From Caballeronia mineralivorans PML1(12) (GTDB lineage: Bacteria > Pseudomonadota > Gammaproteobacteria > Burkholderiales > Burkholderiaceae), in contig NZ_AEJF01000210.1 of the NCBI RefSeq assembly GCF_001028175.1, forward strand, positions 1 through 58,910: 58,910 bases of DNA, given 5' to 3'. Positions 7,911 to 16,038 of this stretch are shown here, piece by piece (the stretch's first letter is position 1; each line of letters begins with the position of its first letter). Under the pieces are notes generated by a model. It searched no databases. It was not told the DNA's origin and saw nothing but the letters and a program-made list of their open reading frames with translations. The position numbers and the translations under genes were made by a program.

Positions 7911-8249
7911 ATGCGCTCATCCGCTTATGTGCTGCTCGCGGTCGCTATCGTTGCCGAAGTCGTGGCGACATCGGCCTTGCGGGCATCGGAGGGATTCTCG
8001 CGGCTGGTGCCGTCCGTCATCGTCGTGATCGGCTACGGCATCTCGTTCTACTTGCTGTCGCTGACGCTGAAGTCGCTGCCCGTCGGCATTGTGTATGCCG
8101 TGTGGTCGGGGGCGGGTATCGTGCTGATCACGCTGGTGGCAGCGCTGCTGTTCAAGCAGATCCCCGATCTGCCTGCCGTGCTCGGCATGGGCCTGATCGT
8201 GGCGGGTGTGATCGTGCTGAACGTGTTTTCAAAGGTGAGTCCGCACTAG
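7911..8249 (+). CDS. Small multidrug resistance (SMR) family efflux protein, EmrE-like
   Basis: A 112-residue inner-membrane protein with four hydrophobic helices. The family works as an antiparallel dimer exchanging protons for cationic drugs. The essential membrane glutamate is present (Glu16 in AIVAEVVATS), as is the Gly-rich GLIVAGVIVLNVFS of helix 4. Substrate cannot be told from sequence; guanidinium or quaternary amines are possible. It follows UPF0303 with a 3-base gap. Confidence 0.9.
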   Translation: MRSSAYVLLAVAIVAEVVATSALRASEGFSRLVPSVIVVIGYGISFYLLSLTLKSLPVGIVYAVWSGAGIVLITLVAALLFKQIPDLPAVLGMGLIVAGVIVLNVFSKVSPH

Positions 8250-8297
8250 GCGTACATGCGCCTGTACGGCGGGCGGCACGTCGACGCGTCAATTGCG

Positions 8298-8660
8298 TCA
8301 ATTACAACGCACGACCATCGAACGATTTTTTACATTTGCCGATACCACGTTGGTGATGCTGCCGCCCGACGGTCCGCCTTCCTCGTTATCCTTCGATACG
8401 ATCGTGTAGCCGGTCGCGCCGCATTTATCGCCGGCCATGACGTAGCAGCTCGCCCACGTCGTGCTGGCGTCCGCGCCGCTGCAGTTGATGGCGTAGCCGC
8501 TCTGGCCATCGGGGAGATGGATCAGCGAGGCATCGGTCGACGATGCGCATCCGCCGAGGCTCATCGCACCCGCGGCCGCTGCGATCACGCCGGCGGTCTG
8601 TAAAACACGCAAAACCTGAAACGATGGGGTAAGCGGCAAGCGCCGTGCAAATTGCTTCAT
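8298..8660 (-). CDS. Putative lipoprotein, function unknown
   Basis: A 120-residue protein. A basic start and hydrophobic stretch end in lipobox LGGC, making Cys38 the likely lipidated residue. The mature part has Cys residues (INCSG, ASCYV, DKCGATGY, VVRCN) that could form two disulfides. AGAGGAA lies 5 bases before the ATG. It is convergent with the SMR gene. A 9-bp tandem repeat (GCGTCAATT, 8286-8303) overlaps the stop and puts a second in-frame stop 9 bases on. No known domain was recognised. Confidence 0.7.
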   Translation of the reverse strand: MKQFARRLPLTPSFQVLRVLQTAGVIAAAAGAMSLGGCASSTDASLIHLPDGQSGYAINCSGADASTTWASCYVMAGDKCGATGYTIVSKDNEEGGPSGGSITNVVSANVKNRSMVVRCN

Positions 8661-8812
8661 TCTGTTCCTCTTGTGGACCACGCCGGACTGCGTTCGAGCG
8701 GGCCGAGCCAAGGTCGGTTGACAGGCAACAACCCCACGCCCGAACGTTTTCCCGGACATATTTCGTGCCGCATTTTCCCACACGCCGCTGAACGCGGTAA
8801 AAAGCCGCGCGT

Positions 8813-8826
8813 TTGATGTACATCAA
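8813..8826. promoter_or_regulatory. FNR/ANR-type binding site (perfect palindrome)
   Basis: TTGAT-GTAC-ATCAA is a perfect match to the FNR/ANR consensus TTGAT-N4-ATCAA and is flanked by T and A to give a 16-bp palindrome. It lies in a 377-bp gap, 153 bases upstream of the lipoprotein start and 212 bases upstream of the ATG at 9038. Which gene it controls cannot be told from position alone. Confidence 0.6.
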
Positions 8827-9037
8827 ATGCATCTTGATTGGCCGCTTCACGATGTGTATCGCTGGTGCGCGCCTTGCGAAGCAAGTTCTGACGATTGACC
8901 TTTCTAACGCAGCCCACGTCCGGCTGCCGGAAGAAAATGCAACCGGATGCAACGAGCGAGAACTTTTTGCGAGGACGCAAACCATACAGAAGCGTGGGAC
9001 ATTGACGAACACTTATAAAACGTACGAGAGGACAACC

Positions 9038-9310
9038 ATGGCTGAACGCGTTAGCGGCCCGTATCGCGGCTATTACATTAGCGCTGCGGCACGTCTGACC
9101 CAGTCACCGGATCAGGCCGGCGGCAAGCCGAATCCGCCCATTTACGTAGGCACGGTGAACGTCGCGCAGGGCGGACCGGACAATGTCCGTCAGTTCGAGG
9201 CGCTCGTCGATCTCGGCGAGCAGCGGCGCTTTGCAACCGAGGACGAGGCGCTGGGTTACGTAGAGCAAGCGGCCCGCGCTTACATTGACAGATTGTTGCA
9301 AAATAGCTGA
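9038..9310 (+). CDS. Conserved small protein of unknown function
   Basis: A 90-residue soluble, mildly acidic protein (VSGPYRGYYISAAA near the start, FATEDEALGYVEQAARAYID near the end). GAGAGGA precedes the ATG by about 7 bases; upstream in-frame codons have no ribosome site. The next gene starts inside its stop codon (TGATG), showing translational coupling. The FNR/ANR-type box lies upstream. I recognise no domain. Confidence 0.6.
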   Translation: MAERVSGPYRGYYISAAARLTQSPDQAGGKPNPPIYVGTVNVAQGGPDNVRQFEALVDLGEQRRFATEDEALGYVEQAARAYIDRLLQNS

Positions 9311-9681
9311 TGCGTTCGCTCAATATCCGCCACCCGGCGATGCGATGTGTTGCCGAGGCGCTGCTCGATCTGTTTCCGAGCGGCGCGGATATCAGCGAAA
9401 TCGGGACGGACGCGAAACCGTGCCTGTTCGTGAGCTGGCGCACGGGCGGTATGGCGACTTACCCGGGCAATATCGCCTGGGGAGTGCATTACCGGTTCGA
9501 GGCCGAAGCGCTGAGTCTTTTCGATCTCGTCTCCGAACCCGTCCAGCACCGCTTCTGCGAGCAGGTGAGGGATATGAGCCGGCATTTGAAGTTCGACTAC
9601 GCCGATCCGGACGCGGTTTCGCTGAAGATTGTCGACGTGCCGACCGAGCTGGTCCGCAAGAGCATGGCCGCCGCGGGGTAG
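9310..9681 (+). CDS. Conserved protein of unknown function
   Basis: A 123-residue soluble protein whose ATG overlaps the previous stop by one base, so it is coupled to it. It has three Cys (Cys13, Cys42, Cys84) and Trp/Tyr-rich segments (FVSWRTGGMATYPG, IAWGVHYRFEAE). No domain was recognised. The coupling implies it works with the 90-residue protein upstream. Confidence 0.55.
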   Translation: MRSLNIRHPAMRCVAEALLDLFPSGADISEIGTDAKPCLFVSWRTGGMATYPGNIAWGVHYRFEAEALSLFDLVSEPVQHRFCEQVRDMSRHLKFDYADPDAVSLKIVDVPTELVRKSMAAAG

Positions 9682-9744
9682 ACCGAATCCGGGCGCCGCG
9701 AGTACCATCGTTGCGATCCCGCTTTTCTTGCGCCCGAGGCAATC

Positions 9745-10023
9745 ATGAACATCCACTTTCCGGCCGACGCGCCCGCGTATCGCGACGCGAATCTGACTGT
9801 GGTGTTTGCCGCACTGGTCGACGGGGAGCGCATTCCATGCGCGATTTCAGTCGAAGCGCTTGAAGATCATTTCGGCGTGGAGAGTTGCGACAGCAGCGGC
9901 TGGATCCGCGCATTCGACGCGGCGCGCCCGAAGATCGAAGCTGTGGCGCGGGAGCATCTGTCGATCAGTCAGGGCGCGCCGGTGCTGTTGAAAAGCGGGC
10001 ATTTTCCGCCGGGCGCGGCATGA
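9745..10023 (+). CDS. DUF1488 family protein
   Basis: A 92-residue protein matching the DUF1488 pattern: an N-terminal FPADAPAYRDANLTVVF, then ALVDGERIPCAISVEALEDHFG. The family is small, soluble and of unknown function, and is common in Burkholderia-group genomes. GAGGCAATC lies just before the ATG. It is the third gene of the small unknown cluster behind the FNR/ANR-type box. Confidence 0.7.
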   Translation: MNIHFPADAPAYRDANLTVVFAALVDGERIPCAISVEALEDHFGVESCDSSGWIRAFDAARPKIEAVAREHLSISQGAPVLLKSGHFPPGAA

Positions 10024-10108
10024 TGACAGGCTCATTACAGATTCTCATAAGACGGTCGCGCTAAACACCGTTCAGTTTTGAATTGACTTGATCCGCATCT
10101 CGCGGAAA

Positions 10109-10744
10109 ATGCGCGGGATGGCCCGTTCAACGCAACACCTCTCTAATCAGCCGCTCCAGCGAAGCCATATCCTCGATGCGGCGCGCTCAATCGTCGTGCG
10201 CCAGGGCTTCGACGCGTTGTCGATGCGCAAGATCGCCGAGGATGTCGGTTATTCGCCCGCTTCGCTCTATCTGCATTTCAGCGGACGCGATGCAATCGCC
10301 CACGCGCTGTGCATCGAGGGTCACGCGCTGTTGCTCGCCTCGCTGCATACGCACGATTCCATGCTGGACCCCGGCGAGCGCGTGAAGGCGATGGCGCATG
10401 CGTACGTTGCGTTCGGGCGGGCGCATCCGGAGGTATATCGGCTGATATTCATGCAGAATCCGGCGTACACGGACGCAGCCTTCAGTGACCCCGAAGCGGC
10501 CGGCGAGTCGGCGCTGTCGTTATTCACGCAGGCGCTGGCGTCCTCCGAGAACCCGCCGGCTGCAGCCGAAATAGTGTGGACTGCGTTGCATGGCGTTGTG
10601 TCGTTGAGCCTGACCGCGGCGAAGTATTTGCCTACGCCAGTCGATGTACTTGTTGACACAATGCTTAACCTTTGTTTGCCGGGTCGATACGTCGGCGTCA
10701 AGAAAAAATCCGCTCGAAAGAGGCCGTCCGCGCGCACTGCGTGA
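10109..10744 (+). CDS. TetR/AcrR family transcriptional regulator
   Basis: About 211 residues. The N-terminal helix-turn-helix is typical (AARSIVVRQGFDALSMRKIAEDVGYSPASLYLHF in the family alignment: helix 2, turn, recognition helix with YLHF). A ligand-binding alpha-helical domain follows. It ends in a Lys/Arg-rich tail. The start is uncertain: ATG at 10109 or 10118, or TTG at 10088, none with a good ribosome site. It lies 55 bases upstream of a 3-hydroxyisobutyryl-CoA hydrolase gene in the same direction, which it may control. The effector is unknown. Confidence 0.85.
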   Translation: MRGMARSTQHLSNQPLQRSHILDAARSIVVRQGFDALSMRKIAEDVGYSPASLYLHFSGRDAIAHALCIEGHALLLASLHTHDSMLDPGERVKAMAHAYVAFGRAHPEVYRLIFMQNPAYTDAAFSDPEAAGESALSLFTQALASSENPPAAAEIVWTALHGVVSLSLTAAKYLPTPVDVLVDTMLNLCLPGRYVGVKKKSARKRPSARTA

Positions 10745-10799
10745 GGTTCAACGCCATACTCTCAAGTTCTACTCACATTTATTAAGACGTGTATTGCAT

Positions 10800-11906
10800 A
10801 TGACCGAGACTATCGACGAAATTCGTATTGAACGTGCACAGGGTATTGGTTTTATCGCGCTGAACCGGCCGAAGGCGCTGAATGCGTTGTCCACGCCAAT
10901 GTTGCATGCCATTCATCGCGCGCTTGGGGCCTGGCGCGACGACGCGTCGGTGCACGCGGTGGTCGTGTACAGCCCGCATCCGCGCGCGTTCTGCGCCGGC
11001 GGGGATATCCGCTTTTTGTACCAATCGGCGAAGGCGGGCGAGCGCGCGGTTATCGACGAATTTTTCACCGATGAATACCGTCTGAACCACGCGATTTTTA
11101 CGTATCCGAAGCCGTATATCGCGTTGCTGAACGGCGTGGTGATGGGCGGGGGAATGGGCATCTCGCAAGGCGCGCAGCATACGGGCGGCGTGCGCGTGGT
11201 CACGGGCTCGACGAAGATGGCGATGCCCGAGACGCGTATCGGCTTGTTTCCGGATGTCGGTGTGAGCTGGTTTCTCGCGCGTACACCAGGTGCGATCGGG
11301 CGTTATCTCGCCGCGACGGGCGCGACAATCGATGCCGCCGATGCCCTCTACGCCGGTCTCGCCGACGCCTATATGGACGATGAAGCGCGGCCCGCGCTCG
11401 TGGACACGCTGAAGGAGAAATCTTTCGCTTCGGGCGCGGAGGTTGTGCGGTTTATCGAAGCCGAGGCTCGGCGCGATGCAGGCAAGGCCAGTGAACTCGA
11501 ACGGGACCGCGTGTTGATCGACAAGCATTTTGCTTCGGGCAACGGCGCGGCCTGCCTGAAGTCGCTGGAGAGCGTGACGAGCGGCGCAGAAAGCGAGTGG
11601 GCAGCGCATACGGCGGCTGAGTTGCGCGAACGTTCGCCGTTATCCGTCGACGTATCGCTGGAACTCGTGGATCGCGCGAAGTCGTCGAGCATGGCCGAGA
11701 CGTTGCGTCGCGACCTCGGACTCACGCGTGCGACGTTCGATCATGGCGATGTGATGGAAGGCATCCGGGCGCGTATCGTCGATAAAGACAATCAGCCGGC
11801 GTGGAAGGTGACGCGTATGGAAGATGTGACGCGCGAAGAGGTGCTGCGGATGTTCGATAGCCCGTGGGCTGAACGCGACCATCCGCTTGCTGCACTCGCG
11901 GATTAG
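10800..11906 (+). CDS. 3-hydroxyisobutyryl-CoA hydrolase / enoyl-CoA hydratase family
   Basis: A 368-residue crotonase-fold protein. It has the oxyanion-hole motifs FCAGGDIRFLY and GVVMGGGMGISQ, and the PETRIGLFPDVG motif that distinguishes hydroxyisobutyryl-CoA hydrolases from ordinary enoyl-CoA hydratases. The length also fits the hydrolase group (about 350-380, versus about 260). The enzyme frees 3-hydroxyisobutyrate in valine breakdown. The ATG at 10800 was chosen because the upstream extension is the end of the TetR gene in another frame. Its TAG stop overlaps the TAA stop of the convergent membrane-protein gene. Confidence 0.88.
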   Translation: MTETIDEIRIERAQGIGFIALNRPKALNALSTPMLHAIHRALGAWRDDASVHAVVVYSPHPRAFCAGGDIRFLYQSAKAGERAVIDEFFTDEYRLNHAIFTYPKPYIALLNGVVMGGGMGISQGAQHTGGVRVVTGSTKMAMPETRIGLFPDVGVSWFLARTPGAIGRYLAATGATIDAADALYAGLADAYMDDEARPALVDTLKEKSFASGAEVVRFIEAEARRDAGKASELERDRVLIDKHFASGNGAACLKSLESVTSGAESEWAAHTAAELRERSPLSVDVSLELVDRAKSSSMAETLRRDLGLTRATFDHGDVMEGIRARIVDKDNQPAWKVTRMEDVTREEVLRMFDSPWAERDHPLAALAD

Positions 11907-12328
11907 TCCGCGTCGCTGCCGGCCATGAAGGCGCGCATGAAGACAAGCGCGCCCCAGCCCCACATGGCATTCGATGCAAACCCAAGTGCTAGCCGCGGCA
12001 GCATGTTGCCGCTCGGCCAGATGCCGCGCAGCGGATCGACTACGAACACGCTCGCGGCCGTCAGCACGATCCCGCCGAACACCAGTGCACCGATCCACGG
12101 CGCCGTGCGGTCGGGCGCGACGCGCAGCAGCCATGCCATCAGAATGCCGAAAAATGCGCTCCACAACGCATTGACGATGAATTCGGGAATGCCCAGCGGC
12201 AGGAACGCAGCGGTGGAGTAGCCGGCTGGATCGACGACGCCCGCCGCGTGAAACAGCGCTATGGTGGATTCACGGAAGAACAGGGCGGCGAGAAAGCCCG
12301 CGACGAACGGCAGAATCACTTTTTGCAT
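11903..12328 (-). CDS. Small integral membrane protein, unknown function
   Basis: A 141-residue protein with four predicted membrane helices (about 2-18, 48-68, 76-95, 108-132) and no recognised domain. The ATG at 12328 starts straight into the first helix; no clear Shine-Dalgarno is visible, so the start is moderately sure. The stop overlaps that of the convergent hydrolase gene by two bases. Confidence 0.6.
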   Translation of the reverse strand: MQKVILPFVAGFLAALFFRESTIALFHAAGVVDPAGYSTAAFLPLGIPEFIVNALWSAFFGILMAWLLRVAPDRTAPWIGALVFGGIVLTAASVFVVDPLRGIWPSGNMLPRLALGFASNAMWGWGALVFMRAFMAGSDAD

Positions 12329-12479
12329 TGAAAAGCACCGCTTGGGACGCGAGCAGCGGCTGCGCGAATATTTTAAGGTGGCGTCATTATAGGGTCGGGC
12401 ATGCCGCGTTATGGTGCAATCGAGGCCCGCTTTGCGGTGGATGCAACGGGTGCTTGCTAATGCGCCGCGCCCGCCGATT

Positions 12480-12761
12480 TTATTTCGCGATCGCGTCGCT
12501 TGCCGGGTTGTTGTGCAGCATGCGGCCGCTATTGGGCGGCAGGGCGGGGCGCTTCGTCGGCATGTTGTCGGGGTTGTACATACGCGCGCCGTTCGCGTTC
12601 GCGGCGCTGGGGGCAACGGGTGGTTTGGCCATCGACGAGGATCTGGCTGGCGCAGCGGTCTGAGCTTGCGCGCTCGTCCCAGTTCCGATGCCAATTCCCG
12701 CCGTTAGCAAGGCAAGAGCAACGACGGTGCCGGGGAGCGCTTTAATCGCACGGAAGTTCAT
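12480..12761 (-). CDS. Small secreted protein, unknown function
   Basis: A 93-residue protein with a clear signal peptide (hydrophobic 12-28, cleavage near AQA at about 33). The mature chain is short and Pro/Ala/Asn-rich (MYNPDNMPTKRPALPPN), without Cys, probably unstructured. GGAGAAA lies 4 bases before the ATG. No domain recognised. Confidence 0.6.
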   Translation of the reverse strand: MNFRAIKALPGTVVALALLTAGIGIGTGTSAQAQTAAPARSSSMAKPPVAPSAANANGARMYNPDNMPTKRPALPPNSGRMLHNNPASDAIAK

Positions 12762-12952
12762 GGGTTTCTCCGGATCGGCGGCACGCTTTGATCGAGACTG
12801 GCAAGCGCTGCCTTTTGCTTTTGTGACACCGGAGAATGCTAAAGATTCGTTTTTTGCGGGTTGGCGGTTTTGTCGCGGGACCGCTCGTGGTTTTTTGTCT
12901 GCAGCGTGAGCTTGGAAATCGTCCAGGGGCTTTTGCACGGACGTCGAAGACT

Positions 12953-12984
12953 GGCACCCTATAAACACGGCACCCTATAAACAC
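12953..12984. repeat. 16-bp perfect tandem duplication
   Basis: GGCACCCTATAAACAC occurs twice in direct succession (12953-12968, 12969-12984). It sits in the gap upstream of the small secreted protein. Each copy contains CTATAA, so it may duplicate a promoter element, but this is not shown. Confidence 0.8.
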
Positions 12985-13037
12985 GATGGTGAATGCGGGA
13001 TGGAAGTCCGAACGCTACAGAGTGACTTCAGAAAAGA

Positions 13038-13070
13038 CAAAAGCCGTTCCGGTTTTAATTCGGAACGGCT
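13038..13070 (-). terminator. Terminator of the tRNA-His gene
   Basis: The 10-bp stem 13042-13051 with 13061-13070 is followed on the minus strand by a T-rich tract. It lies 18 bases beyond the tRNA 3' end. Confidence 0.8.
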
Positions 13071-13088
13071 TAGCCTTAACTAATCTTT

Positions 13089-13165
13089 TGGGGTGGCTGA
13101 TGGGGCTCGAACCCACGACAACAGGAATCACAATCCTGGACTCTACCAACTGAGCTACAGCCACC
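13089..13165 (-). tRNA. tRNA-His (GTG)
   Basis: A minus-strand cloverleaf with anticodon GTG and encoded CCA. The gene encodes the extra 5' G (position -1, base 13165) that pairs with C73, the identity mark of tRNA-His. A TATAAT (13230-13235, minus strand) lies upstream between dusA and the tRNA, with only a poor -35, so it probably has its own start. A hairpin terminator follows. Confidence 0.97.
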
Positions 13166-13263
13166 ACTGACTTACTTCTTACTGCCTCTCTGGGTCACCA
13201 GGAACTGGCTTGCCGAATCGAGAAACGAGATTATACGAACAAAGATTCGGTTTGCCTAGTCCC

Positions 13264-14265
13264 TTATTCGATCAATTCGATGGCTTCGCGCAGATGCGTG
13301 CGTGCTTCATCGAAAATCGCCAGATCGCCGGTCGCGAGCCTGCGGCTATCCGAGAGCACGCGACGCCAGCCACGCGCACCCGCTACACCTCGGTACAAGC
13401 CTAGCGAATGCCGCGTGATGCCGCCGAGGAATGTCCCGCGTGCCACTTCCTGACGCGCATAGTCGATCAATCGGGCCTCTACTTCCTCGCGCGACAGCAC
13501 GGGAGTCTCTGCGCCGTAAAAACGCGAATCGACGGCTGCAAGCACATAGGGATTGTGATAGGCCTCTCGGCCGAGCATCACGCCATCGACGTGTTTCAAA
13601 TGCTCTTCGACCTCATCGAGCGTCTTGATGCCGCCGTTGATCGATATTTCCAGATGCGGAAAATCGCGCTTCAACTGGTACGCATATTCGTACTTCAACG
13701 GCGGAATCTCACGATTCTCCTTCGGGCTCAAGCCCTTCAGGATCGCGTTGCGCGCGTGGACGATGAACACCTCGCATCCGGCATTGGCGACCGTGCCCAC
13801 GAAGTCCCGCACGTATGCGTAGTCCTCGACCGTATCGACGCCGATCCGATGTTTGACCGTGACCGGAATGGATACCGCATCGCGCATGGCTTTCACGCAA
13901 TCCGCGACCAGTTGCGGTTCGTTCATCAGGCACGCGCCAAAAGCGCCGCGCTGCACGCGCTCTGATGGGCAGCCGCAATTCAGGTTGATTTCGTCGTAAC
14001 CCCACTGTTCACCCAGCTTCGCGCTGTGGGCGAGATCGGCCGGTTCGCTGCCGCCAAGCTGCAACGCGACGGGTGCTTCGCCTGGCGTGAACGCGAGATG
14101 ACGCGCGACGTCGCCGTGGAGCAAAGCGCCGGTGGTGACCATCTCGGTGTAGAGCCACGTATGCCGCGTCAAGATGCGGTGAAACGACCGACAGTGCCTA
14201 TCGGTCCAGTCCATCATCGGGGCAACGCTTACGCGGCGCGGGCTGGGTTTTAAAGCTGTTGACAT
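13264..14265 (-). CDS. dusA: tRNA-dihydrouridine(20/20a) synthase DusA
   Basis: A 333-residue flavoenzyme that reduces U20/U20a in the tRNA D-loop. A TIM barrel starts at SVAPMMDWTDRHCR (FMN site). It has NCGCPSERVQRGAFGACLM with the catalytic Cys, VKHRIGVD, and INGGIKTLDEVEEHL, LGREAYHNP of the phosphate site. Length and the VQRGAFGA form point to DusA rather than DusB or DusC. It lies directly upstream of tRNA-His on the same strand, a tRNA-modification gene next to a tRNA gene. Confidence 0.93.
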   Translation of the reverse strand: MSTALKPSPRRVSVAPMMDWTDRHCRSFHRILTRHTWLYTEMVTTGALLHGDVARHLAFTPGEAPVALQLGGSEPADLAHSAKLGEQWGYDEINLNCGCPSERVQRGAFGACLMNEPQLVADCVKAMRDAVSIPVTVKHRIGVDTVEDYAYVRDFVGTVANAGCEVFIVHARNAILKGLSPKENREIPPLKYEYAYQLKRDFPHLEISINGGIKTLDEVEEHLKHVDGVMLGREAYHNPYVLAAVDSRFYGAETPVLSREEVEARLIDYARQEVARGTFLGGITRHSLGLYRGVAGARGWRRVLSDSRRLATGDLAIFDEARTHLREAIELIE

Positions 14266-14401
14266 GGGAACTGCTATTTTTGAGCGTTGGGCGCCTTTCC
14301 GGCGCCGAGTTTGTAATTTTACCGTAACGCTCGAAAGGGCACTGACTGGTCGCTCGCGGGGCGGGGCTATCGCTGAAATCCGCAGTCAGCCGATTCCTCC
14401 C

Positions 14402-15844
14402 TCACCCCTTTCGCCGATGTCCACTCACCTCAGCCCCCGCATCGCGATGCAGGCTGAACAGGTCCGCCACGCCCAGCAACCCGACCGCCGCCACAATCAG
14501 AAACGCAACGCTGAAATCCGCGGGCACGACTGTCTGCGTATCGCGGCCATGCATCCACTCAGCGAGCCGCAACGCAATCGCGCCCAACGCGACGCCTACG
14601 CCCATCGTCAACTGGAACAGCGTGCTCGACAACGCGGACGCGCCGCTCATCTGGGCCTTCGGGACATCGGCGAAACTGAGCGTGTTCAGCGCAGTGAATT
14701 GCAGCGAGCGCGACAGTCCGCTCGCGAACAACACGGCGACGACGATCCAGGTCGGTGTTGTCGGCGATATCAAACTCATCACCGCCAGCGACACAGCCGC
14801 CAGAATCCCGTTCACGATCAGCACAGGACGAAAGCCAAAGCGCCGCATGACGGGCGTGGTGACGAGTTTCATCGATAAATTGCCGGCGAATACGGACAAC
14901 GTCAGGAGCCCGGATTCGAACGCGTTCAGCCCGAAACCGACCTGAAACATCAGCGGCAGCAAAAACGGCGCCGCGCTGATGGAGATGCGAAACAGCGAAC
15001 CGCCGCCCATCGCGACGGCGAAGGTCCTGATTCGCAGCGCGGTGAGATCGACCACTGGCTCCGTTGACCGCCGCACATGTAGCCACGCTCCCGCGCCTGC
15101 GATCAAGCCCATCGCAATCAGGCCGCTCGCGAATACCCAGGGCGTGTCGTTACGGCCGATGAGTTCCATCGCGTAGAGCAGGGTGGTGCAGGCAAGACCG
15201 CACAGCACGAAACCCAGAAAATCGAAGCGGCGGCCTGCATGCTCGCGGGTGTTGTCGAGGTAACGCAGCGCCAGCACAAGACCAATGACCCCAAGCGGCA
15301 GATTCAGATAAAAAATCCAGCGCCACGACGAATACGTGGTGATAAACCCGCCGAGCGGCGGCCCGATCACGGGCGCGACAAGGCCCGGCCAGGTGATGAT
15401 CGAAATCGCGCGCATCAAGCCTTCCTTGGGCGTAGCGCGCAATACCGCGAGCCGCCCGACGGGCACCATCATCGCGCCACCGATACCCTGCAGCACGCGC
15501 GCCGCCGTGAACGTGGGCAGCGTGGACGTCATGCCGCACAGCACGGACGCAATCGTGAACACGGCGATCGCGCCGGCGAACACGGTGCGCAGGCCGAAGC
15601 GATCGGCGGCCCAGCCGCTGATCGGGATGAACACGGCAAGCGTCAGCAGGTACGACGTAATACCAAGGCTCAGATCGACGGGATGCAGGGAAAACGAGCG
15701 CGCCATCTGCGGCAGCGCCGTGGCGATGATCGTGCCGTCGAGGTTCTCCATGAAGAAGGTCGCCGCGACCAGCGTCACGATGACGGAGGAGCCGCGTGGG
15801 TTCGCCGCGCCGGACGTCGTGCGGGTGAGGTCGGGGGCCTGCAT
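14402..15844 (-). CDS. MFS drug:proton antiporter, DHA2 family
   Basis: A 480-residue membrane protein with about 14 hydrophobic segments, as in the DHA2 (EmrB/QacA) group. Family motifs: motif D1-like MENLDGTIIATALPQM in helix 1; motif A GWAADRFGLRTVF after helix 2; motif C GPPLGGFI in helix 5. It exports drugs or metabolites at the expense of the proton gradient; substrate unknown. The ATG at 15844 has AGGAG about 11 bases upstream and drops a 20-residue extension. No membrane-fusion partner (EmrA) is adjacent. Confidence 0.88.
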   Translation of the reverse strand: MQAPDLTRTTSGAANPRGSSVIVTLVAATFFMENLDGTIIATALPQMARSFSLHPVDLSLGITSYLLTLAVFIPISGWAADRFGLRTVFAGAIAVFTIASVLCGMTSTLPTFTAARVLQGIGGAMMVPVGRLAVLRATPKEGLMRAISIITWPGLVAPVIGPPLGGFITTYSSWRWIFYLNLPLGVIGLVLALRYLDNTREHAGRRFDFLGFVLCGLACTTLLYAMELIGRNDTPWVFASGLIAMGLIAGAGAWLHVRRSTEPVVDLTALRIRTFAVAMGGGSLFRISISAAPFLLPLMFQVGFGLNAFESGLLTLSVFAGNLSMKLVTTPVMRRFGFRPVLIVNGILAAVSLAVMSLISPTTPTWIVVAVLFASGLSRSLQFTALNTLSFADVPKAQMSGASALSSTLFQLTMGVGVALGAIALRLAEWMHGRDTQTVVPADFSVAFLIVAAVGLLGVADLFSLHRDAGAEVSGHRRKG

Positions 15845-16038
15845 CGAAGGCGTTCTCCTGCTTGGATCTTGGATGATGTAAATATGTAAGACGATGACAG
15901 GCAAAACGGAAGCTTTATCGTTTGTGGACCGGACAGCGCCGTTGCGATGAGCTTCGATGCAGCATGGCCGGGGCTATGGTAGCTTCGGCATTCGGCTAGC
16001 GCCTTTAAAACCTGAACACGAACATGGGGAAGCACGCG

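Noticed and set aside
8834..8845. Second FNR-like half site TTGAT after the perfect palindrome
   Set aside because: The other half does not match (no ATCAA at the right spacing).
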